Below are positions 23,945-36,232 of a stretch of 64,000 bases of DNA, in pieces. Every line of letters begins with the position of its first letter. Within the stretch, counting starts at the first letter, position 1. A program made the position numbers and the translations under genes. The stretch comes from Podospora pseudoanserina. Lineage: Eukaryota > Ascomycota > Sordariomycetes > Sordariales > Podosporaceae. The notes beneath the pieces were generated by a model. That model was not told where the DNA came from. It saw only the letters and a program-made list of their open reading frames with translations, and made no database searches. The DNA lies in contig NW_026946671.1 of NCBI RefSeq assembly GCF_035222485.1, positions 248,001 through 312,000 on the forward strand. Reading direction: 5' to 3'.

Positions 23945-25867
23945 TCACCAAACCCCCTGCTCAACCTTTTTCTTCCCCCTCCGCCCACTCTTCTTCTTTG
24001 CCTCCTCCAGCTCCTTGAGCATCTTCTCCTCCTTCCTCTTTTCTTCCTCCCTCTTCTCCCTTTCCACCGCCTCCTCCCTCTCCTCAAACTCTTTCCTCTG
24101 CTCCTCCAGCTCCTTCTCGATGTCGTCCGTCGTCTCAAACTCCTGCTTCGTCTTCTCCTTCACCTCCTCAATCCTCATCGGCTGCTTCACCTCCCCGACC
24201 AACGCGCTCTTAACCCTCGCCGGATTTTGCCTCTCCTCCCGATTGAATTTCAGCTTGATGTGCTTCCTCGTCTTGCCAGGAAACATTTTCGAAATCAGCT
24301 CAAAGTCCGTCCCGAATCTCGAAAGCGCCCAGTAAAACTGGTCAGTGTCGGCGTCGGACCATTGACCTGGTTTCAGGGCGCGGCGGAGATAAGTCTGTTG
24401 GGTGGTGTGGTTGGTGAAATCATTGACTTCCACCTCTTCCAGATTCCCCTCCGCTTCTCTCGCTCTGGCATGCCGATCAATTTGGAGAGATGACTGGTTG
24501 AGCACGATTTCTCCGTCAATGATCTGGTATTGTTCTCCTACCGGGGCTGTCACTGCCACCGGGCGGGCAAACCCCCCTTCATCATCATCATTACCCCCCA
24601 GCAAGGGGGTGTCGGCGTTCAAAGGTTGAGGTTGCCCATCATTGTCGTTGTTTTCCCCACCCTCCTCGGCACCATTAACCCTCCCCTTCTTCCCCTTCTC
24701 ATTCGCCTTCAGTTTCTTCACCCGTTCCCTCTCCAAAAGGGTATCATGAAGAGAAAACTTCTTGCCGATCCGGAGGTCCTTGGCTAGGTCGGCCATTTTG
24801 AACTCGTCTTCGTCTACAACTTGCTCTTCGGCGTTTTCGGGTGTTACCTCACGCTGAGCACGTGGGGCGCGGGAGTTGGCTCGGGATTGGGTTTCTTCTC
24901 CTTCGGGGGTCTCCCCGTCTTCGGCGGCGACTGCGGCCTTGGTGCGCTTTTGACGGTGTTTTCTGCCTGCTTTGGCGGCTTGGTATGCTTCGTAGCCTTC
25001 CTCGCCTGGGAGGGGGGCAGCTCGTCTGCGGGCTCGCTTTCTTGGGGCGGGGGTGCTTGTGTTTGCTTCGCCGGCCTCCTCATTCTCAGCTGTTCCTGCA
25101 GCGGGTTCTTCGATGGCTGTGTCGGCTTTGCGTTTCCGGGGGACCCGGGGCTTGGGTTTGGGCTTCGGCTTTGGGGCTTGGGATGGTCCAGAGGTGCTCG
25201 GTTCGGGTGGTTGAGAGGGACCAGAGGTGGGTTCGGCGGGCTGCTCGGCTACAGGCTCAACGGAGGCGACAACATCTTCTGTGTTGGGTGTAGCTTCCTC
25301 GGGGTGTGGAGCTTCAGAGATAGTCGATGCTCCTGAGGAGGAGGTAGCTGATGAAGCTTGCTCGGGCACGGAAGGCGTAGGCGCAGGGGTGAGCGCCGGG
25401 GCAGGAGCTGCTGGAGGAGGAACTGACACAGCGGCCGATTTCGACGCTCTCACGGGTTTGGGTGCGGTTGGACGGGTATGCCTGGGCGATACCGCTGTGG
25501 GCAATGGAGCAGTTGACGCCGGGGTCTCGGCCTGAGAGGGTATAGCATCATCCTGGCTCTGGATACTTGATACTCCCGCAGCAGAAGTCATGGTGCTAAT
25601 TGGTGACGGCTCTCTCACTTCAGAGTGCTGTGTCTGGCCCTGAGCTGAAGGTGTCTCGACATCTTGAGGAGGGGCATTGTCGACGGCCGGAGGAGCGGCC
25701 TCAGTAGGGGCGCTGGGTGGGGGCGGGGTCGGGTTTGCGTCCTCTTGCTGAGAGGCAGCTGGAGTAGAAGCTGGTGTATTCGAGGAGGAAGGCCTCGAGG
25801 CAGGAGGAGGGCGTTTCCCTTTCGGCTTGGGTCCCGGCTTGAACTTGCTCTTGTTGTTCACCAACAT
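23945..25867 (-). CDS. BDP1: BDP1, B'' subunit of RNA polymerase III factor TFIIIB
   Basis: Single exon of 640 residues beginning at ATG 25867. The SANT/Myb domain (about 495-545) carries LKPGQWSDADTDQFYWALS, then FGTDFELISKMFPGKT and KHIKLKFNREER, the hallmark of Bdp1. The preceding segment EVNDFTNHTTQQTYLRRA belongs to the conserved pre-SANT region. With TBP and Brf1 it forms TFIIIB, which recruits RNA polymerase III to tRNA, 5S and U6 genes. The first about 300 residues are disordered (Pro, Ala, Ser, Glu, with basic KRKAD/RKRAR patches). The C-terminal 70 residues are a highly charged EEREEAVEREKREEEK helix. The gene is divergent from BRE1 across about 620 bp. Confidence 0.93.
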   Translation of the reverse strand: MLVNNKSKFKPGPKPKGKRPPPASRPSSSNTPASTPAASQQEDANPTPPPPSAPTEAAPPAVDNAPPQDVETPSAQGQTQHSEVREPSPISTMTSAAGVSSIQSQDDAIPSQAETPASTAPLPTAVSPRHTRPTAPKPVRASKSAAVSVPPPAAPAPALTPAPTPSVPEQASSATSSSGASTISEAPHPEEATPNTEDVVASVEPVAEQPAEPTSGPSQPPEPSTSGPSQAPKPKPKPKPRVPRKRKADTAIEEPAAGTAENEEAGEANTSTPAPRKRARRRAAPLPGEEGYEAYQAAKAGRKHRQKRTKAAVAAEDGETPEGEETQSRANSRAPRAQREVTPENAEEQVVDEDEFKMADLAKDLRIGKKFSLHDTLLERERVKKLKANEKGKKGRVNGAEEGGENNDNDGQPQPLNADTPLLGGNDDDEGGFARPVAVTAPVGEQYQIIDGEIVLNQSSLQIDRHARAREAEGNLEEVEVNDFTNHTTQQTYLRRALKPGQWSDADTDQFYWALSRFGTDFELISKMFPGKTRKHIKLKFNREERQNPARVKSALVGEVKQPMRIEEVKEKTKQEFETTDDIEKELEEQRKEFEEREEAVEREKREEEKRKEEKMLKELEEAKKKSGRRGKKKVEQGVW

Positions 25868-26486
25868 CGTGCCAACTCACTGCCCCGCACTGGGCACCTT
25901 TGTGGCCTTTGAGTTACCGAAATCCACGGCAGTCTTGGGGCATTTGCCGCCGGTCGGGTCGCTGATTGCCGCCGCAATAAATGATGTCAAAAAGCCAAAT
26001 AGATGTCTTCGCGAGAAGAAACAAATTGGCGTGCTTCTGAGCAGTGGGATCTAGTTGATGGTTTCGGTAGTGATGGCTGGCCGAGTGGAAAAGTGTTGGA
26101 TTAGGTGAAAAGCACGTCGGAACAGAGCTGGGACGCGCATAAGAAATGCAGTCCCCACCAAGCTGCCCCGCTAAAGCCGAAACAGGACTAGCGGCCTCAA
26201 AAAGGAGCCATCTCTGGGAATTCCTTGGCGAACTTGCAGTCGAAGTCAGCGGGCTCTCTTTCTCTCTTGTCTCTGCTTCTTCCAATTCCAAACTCGCTCA
26301 CGCTCCCACGCTCATTCATTCTTCCCATCATTGGGGCACCGCCGGGCCACACAGACGCCGAAACCCACTGACCCAGATTTCCACTCGTACTTTACTTTAA
26401 TCATCTTAATCTTTTCCCCCCGCCCTGATCGACCCTTTCCTTTGGCTTTTGCAAGTCAAAAATCCAAATCTCGCGCGGCCATTCTG
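25868..26486. other. Divergent promoter, BDP1 and BRE1
   Basis: A 619-bp spacer between the BDP1 and BRE1 start codons, so both leaders and promoters lie here. No coding feature recognised. Confidence 0.6.
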
Positions 26487-29251
26487 ATGCCGGTTGCCAC
26501 CTCCCCGTCCGCGTTGCCTCGTCCGTCCAGCTTTGCCAAGATGGAGGACAGGAAGAGACCCGCGTCCGGCGCGGTCGACGAAGTAGCTCCCCCGAGCAAG
26601 CGCCATCAGGTCAACGGCAGCGGAAAGTCCAAGGATGACTCTGGCGACATGAAAGAAGAGGCCTGGATTGAGGTGAGTCGTCACACGACAGCCCTCTCCC
26701 CCCCCCCCGCGTCATCACCACCTGCCCCGGCCATCCAGCATCCTCTCTCCTATCCCATCCCTCCTCATTCCTATTCCGGCACTCATCGAGCAGGCCACTC
26801 GGACCCCTGCTCTGCCATCGCGCGCCAACCAGTTTGCGGCCCTGCCGAGTGATGGGTGACAGTCTCCATCCAGCGCGATGTTTCTGCACGAGTTGCTCGC
26901 CTTGACCGCGGCTAATGCGTGGCCTGCTGCCAAATACACAGCGCGCCCGAGTTCTACCAGGTTTCTTCTAGTGTCTCATCACTGCTCATCACTCTTACTT
27001 CGCTGCCTCTCCGCTACGATGTGTATACACGTTCCTCTCGGCCGAGTACTAGGGTGATGGTTTTGGCTGACAAGTTTGCGGTACATGTAGGAATATACCA
27101 AGGGCGCCATATATCGCCAGATGCAAGAGTACAAACGAGAAAAAGCAAGCCTTGAGAGTCGCGTACAGGAGCTCGAAAAGAACCACACCGACCACGACGA
27201 CCATATCCGAGTTGTCGACGCCTGGCTACATCAGGTGAGTTTGCTGCCACATTTTTCCGTCCGGAACACCGCAGCTAATGCGCCACAACTAGTTACTGCA
27301 AGAAATAGAGTTACTCGTCGATGGCACAGTATCATCTCGCTCTCCGTCAGGTACGAAATCCTTGTCAAGTCTTATCCAGTATCCACTTCTGACTTTGTTA
27401 GACTCGCCATTCCCATCGTCAACCGCACTCGGCTTTAAGGACAGTAAGGAGTTCCAGAGACATTTGGGTGACAAGGGCAAAGCTTTCAAATCCAAGGCCG
27501 AATCCATTTTTCAGCGTCTAGCAAGCTCACGTGGCGAGGTAAAGCCAGACGTTGCCAAGCTTGAATCTCAGCTCAAGACGGCACTCGCGCAACAAAAGGA
27601 GTTACATCTGAAGCTGGACAGGCTCGAGTCGGATAAGGCGCTTCTCTCGGAACAATATGACCAAGCAACGCTGAAAGCAATCAAGGCGGAGAGAAAACTA
27701 GACCGTGTGAGAAGCGTCCAGGTTCAAAAGCTGGAACAAAAGGCCCTGGCCAGTGCGACGACACGGCCAGTCAAGACGGAGGAAAATGGTGATTCTTCCG
27801 ACGACACCGATGGCAACACCAGCGAGTTGAGGGCACTTTACAAGGAGGCGCAAGCTGTTGTCAACAGGCAAAAGTTGCAGATTGAGGCCATTATCTCCGA
27901 AAACAAAGCCCTCATGGAAGAGAACTCGACCTTCAAAACAAAGAGGGAAAGTGTCTCTGATGAAGATTATGTTCGAACAGACGTTTTCAAGCATTTCAAG
28001 CTCCAGAATGAGGATCTTATCAAGCGCATCAACCATCTGGAAGCCACTAACAAGCAGCTACGCGAGGAGGCCGAGAAGCTACGAGCAGAAAGGTCTGACT
28101 GGCAAGTTAAGGTGGAGGCCGAGGCTCAGCTCGTAGTGTCCGAGGCGGAGGACCAAATACAGGCAAAGGATCAGGACCTTACGCGGATTCGAGCTGCCAG
28201 AGACGACTTGGTAGCTGAGTTGGCCATGCGCAAGGCCGCTCAGGATCAAGAAAGGGCTGCTTTGGATCAAATGAAGGAACTCGTGAACGCCAAGATGGAT
28301 CGCATCACCCAACTTGAATCTGAGCTGGAACGACTGCGACCAAGTGAGGACGTGGTCATGACCGACGCACAACCGAATCTCGAATCTTTGTCGATTGAGG
28401 AGCTCCGGGCAAAGTGCGCCAAACTTGAGAAAGACTATGCCTCGATCAATGCGGAACTTCCGCTTCTGGAGAAGTCGTACAAAAAGGCCATGGTGCTCGC
28501 GCATTCCAAAACCATGGACAACAACGCTGTCGAAGAGCGCATCAACACACTCATGGCCGAGAAAGCCAAAGCGGACCAGAAGTACTTTGCGGCACGGAAA
28601 GACATGGATATTCGGCTTCAGGAGATCCGTACCTTGCGTTCGCAAAACTCAAGGAGCTCCGAAATCATCGCACAGCTCAAGGACGTGGAGCATTCCACGA
28701 GAAGTGTCATCAGCAACCTGGAGAAGCAAATTGCAACTCTCAAGACCGAGGCCGCAAGCATGGCAGCGGAGAAGAAGAGGCTTGAGTTGTTGACAGCGGA
28801 AGCGACCAGAAGAGCCGACTCGGTCAAGGGCCAGATTGCCAACTTGACCGAACTGCTCAAGGCCAAGGACGCCACAGTGGCTAGCATGAAGGAGCAAACT
28901 ATGAGCCGGGAGCAAGAGCTGGACAAGATCAAGGCACGGTTAGAGGAGAAGAACTCGGAAATTAGCAAACTGAGGGCCAAGTGTCGCGGCAACTCAACCG
29001 ATGAAGAGGAGGCTTTGCGGGTAGGTTTTTTTCCGTCTCTGTCATGCGCATCAGAGTGGAAGCTAACATTTTGACAGAACTTGGTTATTTGCTCTGTTTG
29101 CCGCAGCAATTTCAAAAACACGATACTGAAGGGATGTGGTCATGTTTTCTGCAACAGCTGCGTGGACGACCGGCTGGCCAACCGAATGCGCAAGTGCCCG
29201 AGCTGCAACAAGGCGTTTGACCGATCCGATGCCATGGCGGCCCACCTTTAG
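26487..29251 (+). CDS. BRE1: BRE1 E3 ubiquitin ligase for histone H2B
   Basis: Five exons: 26487-26672, 27091-27234, 27293-27350, 27402-29020, 29078-29251 (726 residues). The N-terminus has MEDRKRP and [10 protein letters not shown], typical of fungal Bre1, then [19 protein letters not shown]. Residues about 130-665 are almost entirely coiled coil. The last exon encodes a C3HC4 RING with zinc ligands C674, C677, C689, H691, C694, C697, C709 and C712. Bre1 works with Rad6 to monoubiquitinate H2B, which is needed for Set1 and Dot1 methylation. Intron 1 is unusually long for this window (418 nt); a small unseen exon inside it cannot be excluded. Two starts are possible: ATG 26487, used here, or ATG 26541, which begins directly at MEDRKRP. 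Confidence 0.92.
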
Positions 29252-30101
29252 GCTCGTTCTGGGGCTGACCTGGATGAAATCGGGCGCAGATTTGGGCCAG
29301 GGAGGAAGGATGAGAGAGAGGGGGAAGACGAGTAGGCTCTGTTGTTTCTAGCTCTTGTCGTCGCCGGGTCCGTCGCCGCCTTGATCACCGCCTTGAACAC
29401 CGCCATATCTTCACCATTGCCAAACTCGTCAGCCTGATTGCCCTTGGTTCAGGCTCACAAGAATCGACCTGAACGATGGATCGACGCGGGCTGCGCAGTT
29501 TTGGTCCATTGGTCCCTGGACGCCGTTATCGAAACGATTTATCACTATGACACTGTAGAAACAGCGGAGGGAGAAGCTTGAAAGGGGTGATAATTTTCGT
29601 TTCTGTTGATGCTTGGATCTCTTCGCCACACAAAGCGTTTTGTAATTCTACCGTGTGAGAGTAGTACGAATAAGTTTTTTCTAGTTTTACTCTTTGCGGC
29701 TCGGCATCCTTGGGTCTGGCTACCCTGCCTTGGCTTCTGGCTCTTGATATTTTCGCATTACATTTTTCTCCTTGGTGAGATGGGGGACAAGGAAAAGAAA
29801 TGAGAAGGAGAAGGCAGGATATAGATGGCAGGGAGTTATTAGGCATATCATCATTTTTTTCCTGCTATGTTGGGTGGGGTTGGCTGGGATGGGGAGTTGA
29901 GTATAAGGGTGGTGATGAGTGCTTTTATATAGGGATTGATACTCTGCCAGCCTTTGCTAAAGTTTTGGGAGGTATATCAGAAAGAAAGAAGGAAGGAGGG
30001 GGAAGTAGTGTACAAAGAAGTAAAACAACATTCAACACCTCTTGTTACTTGTTAGATGATTGTTTATCTAGGCATCTATACCATCGTGCCGTGTCTTCTG
30101 T
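29252..30101. other. Convergent 3' region, BRE1 and SARAF-like gene
   Basis: About 850 bp between tail-to-tail genes, with T-rich and AT-rich stretches consistent with 3' UTRs. No gene recognised. Confidence 0.55.
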
Positions 30102-31222
30102 CTATCTTCTCGAAGTAGACCCATACCCAGTGCTTTCATGACTTGATCCAGAACTCCCCGAGCCAGACGACCTCGACGGTCCAGCAGCACCACTGCCCCA
30201 ACCGCTCCCCCCACCTCCAAACCTGCTCGACCCGCCGCGGTAGTTGTCCTCATAATTGCTGTTGTTATACCCCCCGAAAGTACTGGAATTATTCCCCCTC
30301 CTCTGCCCAGCCATATACCCCCCCGCCGCCCCCGACGCCAGCCCCGTCCAAAACCCTGGCCGCCAGCCCTGTTCCTGCTGTTGTGACTGTCTGGAACTCG
30401 AACTCGTTGTTTTCGGGCGTCTAGTCCCCCTTCCTAAACCAGAACCAGGGTAAGGAGGAGGCGGATCGTCATCGTCATCGTTGTTACCCCCCCACCCCGA
30501 ACCGTAACCCCCTCCTGTCCGTGGTTGTCTCCTCTGCCCATTGGCAGTACTATCCCTCGCCCCCCTCCAGCCCCCCCAGATAATCCACACCAGCACTCCG
30601 ACAAAAATGATTCCGAAGAGTACACCCCCCCAATCTGTTTCATTCTTGTCGTTCATCAACAGACCCGGTTTGAAGTACAAACCAGGGTGTTCCTGCCTGC
30701 CTTGATCGGTGAGCTGTAAAGTGTACTCCACCCCGCAACTCCCTTTTAGGACATAAGGGTCATCCGGGGAATCGTACCCCTCGCAAATAACCTCTGTCCT
30801 GTCGAGGCGGAGGGTGGGGGGCAGGGAGGCGGTGCAGGACCATTCTATGTCTTCGGATGTGTAAGAGGAGCCGGTGTTGAGGCAGCGCATGGTTGTGATG
30901 GAGGAGGCTTCGGGGAGGGAGCAGAGTTTGGGCGGGGATGTACATTTTAGTTGGGGGATGGGGGAGACGCGGCGGGAGGTGGTTTTGGAGTGAGAGTTTA
31001 AGGTGAGACTTTTAACCTGTGGAAGTGTCAGTAAAGAGGGGGGCCATCAAGCTGGGACTACTGGATAGATAGAAAGGGGTGGGAATTGGCGCAGAAAAGG
31101 GGGCGTACTTGGGAGAGGAGAATGGCGTTCTTAGGTTTGGCTGCTGCTGTTGCTTGGCCTGAGAAGGAAAGGAGGGCCGTGGCAGCGAGGAGGGCCGCGG
31201 GGTTGGAGATGAGGTGGTGCAT
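30102..31222 (-). CDS. SARAF-like ER membrane protein
   Basis: Exons are 31222-31109 and 31016-30102 (342 residues), with donor GTACGC. Features in order: signal peptide (1-27, ALLAATALLSFSGQATAAA); a Cys-containing luminal domain (IPQLKCTSPPKLC, IEWSCTASLPPTLRLDRTEV, CEGYDSPDDPYVLKGSCGVEYTL); one TM helix at about 168-187 (VLFGIIFVGVLVWIIWGG); and a 150-residue cytosolic tail rich in Gly, Ser, Arg and Tyr. This architecture and the CEGYD...GSCG motif match the SARAF/TMEM66 family. In animals SARAF damps store-operated calcium entry through STIM/Orai. Fungi are not known to have that machinery, so the fungal function is open. The tail has FGG and GYG-type repeats suggestive of a condensing low-complexity region. 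Confidence 0.85.
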
Positions 31223-32169
31223 GCTGGTGGTTGAGGGTTGGTGATAGCCTCAATATAAGCTTGGAGTTATAGCAAAACTTGAGGTGTAGGCCAAGTGAGT
31301 AAGAACGGGAGCGATTGGCAGCCTCGGCTCGGTTTCTTTGTCCAAACTGTCAGCGTCTAAGACGCGTAGGCAACTTCTCCTCACACACGCACTTTTTAGC
31401 CTCGTCAGTCACAACACACTCCAAAAGGCCAGATATCTGATGATTGCCACCTATTCTTCAGTTAGTGCTTGTCTAGAACTTATAAACACGCCCGGACTTA
31501 CAAACCGTTCTGGTAGAAAACCTGATAAAAATTGCGCGTAGCAGATGTAGTTAAGTGAGTGAATGTGGTGTAGTAGGGAAATAAGTTGGGTAGTGATAAG
31601 TGGGGCCACTCAAGTGGCCGTAAGCTCACTCAACTCACTTCGCTGGCAGTTAAAATGCAGTGGCGAATGGCCGTCTTTTGAACACGTCAACCGCTTCTAC
31701 GGCATCAAACAGAATAGGTCATGAGCGTGAGGCAACTAGGCGACTGTAGCAAAATTCCCGTCTCATTTTGATACCATCTCGCAGTCCTTCCTCTGCAAGG
31801 CTAGACTGCCACCTTATCTCATCTCATTTGAACCGCCGACAGCATACCACAGTATGGGCGTGCCAAGCTTGTAACGTTATCAACGAACGGGTTGCCTCAC
31901 TTTATTTCACTAAAGAAATCAAGCGTCTGATGAAGCTGTCATAATATTTTTTACAATTACAGCACTGAGTAGCGCATACAACACACACTCTTGCCTTCCC
32001 ATCCAACTATATAATAACCTAGTAAATGTGTAAAATGTGTACTCGAACCAGACGCGGAAATATACCAACCCAAACGCCTCGCCTTTTTGGTTTGACTTGC
32101 TTGCTTGCTATGTGGGATATCTCGAAAAACGGCAGCCAAAAACAAACTCTACTTCTTCTTGAAACAAAA
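31223..32169. other. Intergenic, SARAF-like promoter and ABC-B 3' end
   Basis: About 950 bp. It contains the upstream region of the SARAF-like gene and the ABC exporter's 3' UTR. A perfect short inverted repeat (GGCCACT/AGTGGCC, 31604-31619) sits between two outer near-palindromic AGTGAGT/ACTCACT segments. No gene recognised. Confidence 0.5.
31604..31619. repeat. Perfect 7-bp inverted repeat
   Basis: GGCCACT-CA-AGTGGCC. Outer arms TTAAGTGAGTGA (about 31551-31562) and the complementary-type CACTCAACTCACTT (about 31627-31640) extend the symmetry imperfectly. It could be a protein-binding palindrome or the footprint of an excised element; function unknown. Confidence 0.6.
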
Positions 32170-35100
32170 TCACCGGTTCTTCTCCAAACTCTGCAAGTTG
32201 ACCAACTCGGCATATCTGCCGTTGGCCTTCATCAACTCAGAGTGACTTCCCTTCTCCACTATTCTCCCCTGATCAAACACATAAATGATATCCGCCTTTT
32301 GAATCGTGCTCAGTCTGTGCGCCACCGCAATTGTCGTTCTCCCCTTGGCAGCCTTGTCCAAAGCAGCCTGCACAACGTGTTCAGACTCGGAGTCAAGCGC
32401 CGAAGTAGCCTCGTCAAGAAGCAAAATCTTGGGATCGCGGACCAAGGCACGAGCAATGGCGATACGCTGCTTCTGGCCACCGCTGAGCAGAGCACCCTTG
32501 GAACCAACAACAGTATTGAATCCATCAGGAAGCGAGAGAATAAAGTCATAAATGTTGGCTTCCTGGCAGGCAAACTTGATCTGCTCATCAGACACCTCAT
32601 AGGGTGCACCGAGCAAGATGTTTTCCTTGATGGTGCCCTGGTACAGTGTAGGCTCCTGAGACACGAGCGCAATGAAGCTGCGGTACTCGTTAATGTTGAG
32701 AGTGCTAATCTCCTTGCCGTCGACAAAGATACCACCAGCGAGAGGGTCGTAGAAGCGTTCCAGAAGAGCGATGGTGGTCGATTTGCCGCATCCAGAGGCA
32801 CCGACAAGAGCAACATACTGACCAGGCGAGATGGTGAGGTTGAGCCCACGCAGGACAGGCTGCTCGGGTCTAGTAGGGTACCTAAAGTGAACATCGCGGA
32901 ACTCCAAGCTCCCCTCGATGGCCTCAACCTTGTCGCCGTCCTCGGACCAAGTATCGATAGTCGGCTTCATGTCGAACAGAGTCTTGAGGTTGCGAGAGGC
33001 CTCGGCCGCCTTGCCCATGTCGGGAGCAAAAGAGAACACCGAGCCGGCAGACTGAGCACCGAAGATGACAGAGGTAAAGACCAAGAAGAACTGGAACATG
33101 TCGTACTCGTACTTGGCGATCAAAGTACCGCCGTACCAGAAACCGAGCGCAAAGGCCAAGAACATGAGCGACTGAGAGCCGGCGTACAGCAAACTCGACT
33201 TCAAGACCGAGATAAGACTGGCGCGTTGCTGAATAGCCAATGACTCGCGATAGTTGCGAAGCACATCCTGCTCCCGAGTGAGCGAAGCAACGGTGCGAAT
33301 GGCAGTGATGGCCTCGGAAGCAAAGCTGGCGGAGCCCTGGTAGGCACGCTTCGCGCGGCGTTGATAGTGAGCAAGCATCCAGAACCGGAAGAAACCGCAT
33401 CCAATAAGGAGAGGCATAGTAGCAATGCAGACCAAAGCCAACTTCCAGCCTATGGCAAGCGCAACGGTGCAAGCAGCAATGAGTGTCGAGGTGACCATGA
33501 TCAAAGTGCCCAAAGTAGAACCGCTCAAGCCAGCAACATGTGTCGTTTCAGTGCTCAAGAACGAGGTGAGAGCACCAGCCGAATGCTCATCGGTATCAAA
33601 GTACTCGACATCCTGGCGGAGCATGGTGCGGAAAGACCTGTCGCGAACACGGTGGATGAGGCGCTCACTGCACTTCGCAAAGACGATGCCTTGGGCCGTG
33701 AAAGCGATGAACATGACGAGGGCTAACATCAAGTACATGAGGCACCAGAAAGAGGCTTCAGATTTCATAAAGTCTCTGGCCTCTTGGGTTGTGGGGGGAA
33801 TAGACCTGAAAAATATCAGCTATGGTCGAATGCACAACAAACAGGAAAACTTACAGGGCAGTGATAAGCTTGGCGAAGAAGACAGCCTGGGTCGGGTTAC
33901 CCAGACCGCAGATAGCAGAAAAGAATAGACCAATCAACATGAGCTTCCACTCCTTCTTGTTGAAGCTGGCAATCACCTTGATCAGAGTCCACAAGCTATA
34001 CTTATTGGGAGTGGCCTTGGCACGTCCGGCCAATGCCATGGAGCTGACACTCTGGGTCGACTTGCTCCTGTTGAGTTTGGCATTGATATCGTCCTCTGGG
34101 TCCTCGGGGACACCCTCCTGTTTCTGGGCGGCGGATGCCTTGCGGATAAGAGCAGCTTCCTCTTCCTCGTTGATGGCCTCCTCTTCCTCAGCAGTCATCT
34201 CATTGACAGCGGCGATAGCCTGAGCAGTAACCAAGTTGTAGTATGAGCCACGCTTTTCCAAGAGCTCGTCGTGTGTACCCTGTTCGACGATCTTGCCCTT
34301 GGTCATGACCACAATGTTGTGAGCATCCTTGATGGTTGACAACCGATGAGCAATGGTGATGGTGGTACGGCCTTCAGAAGCAACCTCCAGAGCAGCCTGT
34401 ACAACGCCCTCAGACTTAGTATCCAATGCGCTGGTGGCCTCATCAAGGAGCAAAATCTTGGGATCCGACACCACAGCACGAGCGATAGCAATGCGTTGCT
34501 TCTGGCCACCACTGAGGAGAAAACCACGTTCACCGACGTTTGTTTCGTAGCCTTCAGGAAGAGATGTGATGAAGTCGTGAGCGTTGGCCTTCCTGGCCGC
34601 GTCCTCGATGAGCTCTCTCTGCTTTTCAGGGCCCTCATTTTCCCACTTGGTACCAATCAACCCGTGGCGGATGTTTTCGTAGATGGTAGTGCCGAAGAGT
34701 GTTGGTTCCTGAGAGACAAGGGCAATCTGCTGGCGCAACCAGCGGAGGTTCAGAGTGGAAATGTCGACACCATCCAAATACACAGTTCCTTCGATAGGCG
34801 CGTAGAATCGCTCGACCAGACCAATGATAGTCGACTTGCCACTGCCGGAAGCTCCAACGAGCGCGGTGACCTTGCCAGCAGGAATCTCGAGGGTAACGTC
34901 GTCCATGACCACAACCTCAGGACGGGAAGGGTAGATATGCTTGATGTTTTCGAGACGAATGGTTCCCTCCACCTTCTCGAGCTTGATGCCGTCGTCAGTC
35001 GATGGATCGATCGGGGAGATACGGTCGATGGTGCTGTAGATCTTGGCGGCGGCACCGAGAGCGGTGGTAAAAGCCTGCATGTTAGGCGCGACATTGCCCA

Positions 35101-36232
35101 AGTTGAAGGCGCCCATCATGACAGCCATCATGACGATCAGGATCTTGCTGAGCGTCGTGGAGCCGTCAAGCAAGAAGACCGAGCCCATCCAAAAAGCAAG
35201 GCCGTAGTTTAGATACAGAATAAGCATCATACCAGCAACCATGACGCCCAGAACGCTCTTGAGCTTGAAGCCGAAGAACTCGGCCTTGATGAGGTGAACA
35301 TCATACTGCTTAGCGAGGCGATCCTGGGTGCCAAAGGCAACGGCGTTGCGGACACTGCTAATGACCTCCTCGGCCACCGAACCACCCTGAGCGTAGGCAC
35401 TGATGTTTTGCCTAGAATACTTAACAATGAACGTTGAGCCAGTGCCCATAACCAGCAAGAGAGCCACGACAGTGCTCATAAGAATAAGAGTCAACTTCCA
35501 GTAGCTCACAAAGCCGATGACGAAGGCAGCAACGAAAGTGGCGACGGCTTGGAGCGTCAACCCAACCTTCTCCGAGATTCCTTCCTGGATGAGATTGGTG
35601 TCGGCCGTGATGCGTGTGGTGACCTCACCAGCGCCGAGCTTGTCGAAGAAACCGATGTTCTGCTTCATGCAGCTTTCCAAATAGTGCTCGCGAATCTTGG
35701 CGCTGATATGCTCGCCGCAGTAGATGAATCCAACTGTAGCAACATAAGATGTAACGAACTCTCCAATGGCCAGATACACGAAGTAAAGGCACAATGATCC
35801 AAGCTCGCTGGTGAATTCATCGTAAGACAGGTTGCTGCCGGGTGTAAAATAATCCTGGAAAGTGCCCTGAAGATTGCCAAAAACGACCGTCATCAATGGC
35901 AAAGCGGCTCCAGAGGCAATGGCGCATATTGCCGAAACAACCAAGATGATGATGTCGTTGCGCGACGAATAACGGTACAGTGTCGCAACTCCAACTTTGA
36001 TATCGGGGGTGTAGACCTGATCCCTCAGGATCTTGGCCTCCCTCTCTGGGAGGTGCTTGAAGGGATCGGCCTCCTTGTCATCGTCTGCTTCTGGCGGGGG
36101 TGCGACGACCTTGCTGTCGAGCTTCTTAAGGTCTGCTGAAGGACTGACGTCTCTGGATTCTTGAATTTCGGGGCTCTCAGGTGAGACGGCGCGGGTCGGT
36201 TCCGACTTCTCTGAGTACTGATCGGCTGCCAT
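32170..36232 (-). CDS. Full-size ABC-B (MDR/P-glycoprotein type) exporter
   Basis: Exons are 36232-33855 and 33805-32170 (1337 residues), with a consensus GTAAGT donor; the single intron separates the two halves. Topology is (TMD-NBD)x2. NBD1 has Walker A GASGSGKS (about 460), signature LSGGQKQ (about 574) and Walker B ILLLDEATSALD; NBD2 has GASGCGKS (about 1131), LSGGQKQ (about 1233) and LLLDEATSALD. Both H-loops read IAHRLST or VAHRLST, so both ATP sites look competent. The linker (about 680-760) is acidic (TAEEEEAINEEEE). The family (S. pombe pmd1, Aspergillus mdr1/atrD type) exports hydrophobic drugs and sometimes peptides or lipids at the plasma membrane. No biosynthetic cluster adjoins it, so a general efflux role is likelier than export of one metabolite. 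Confidence 0.95.

Noticed and set aside
32030-32110. GGTTCGAGTAC, T-loop-like, on the minus strand
   Set aside because: No matching T-stem, acceptor stem or A-box was found, so not a tRNA.
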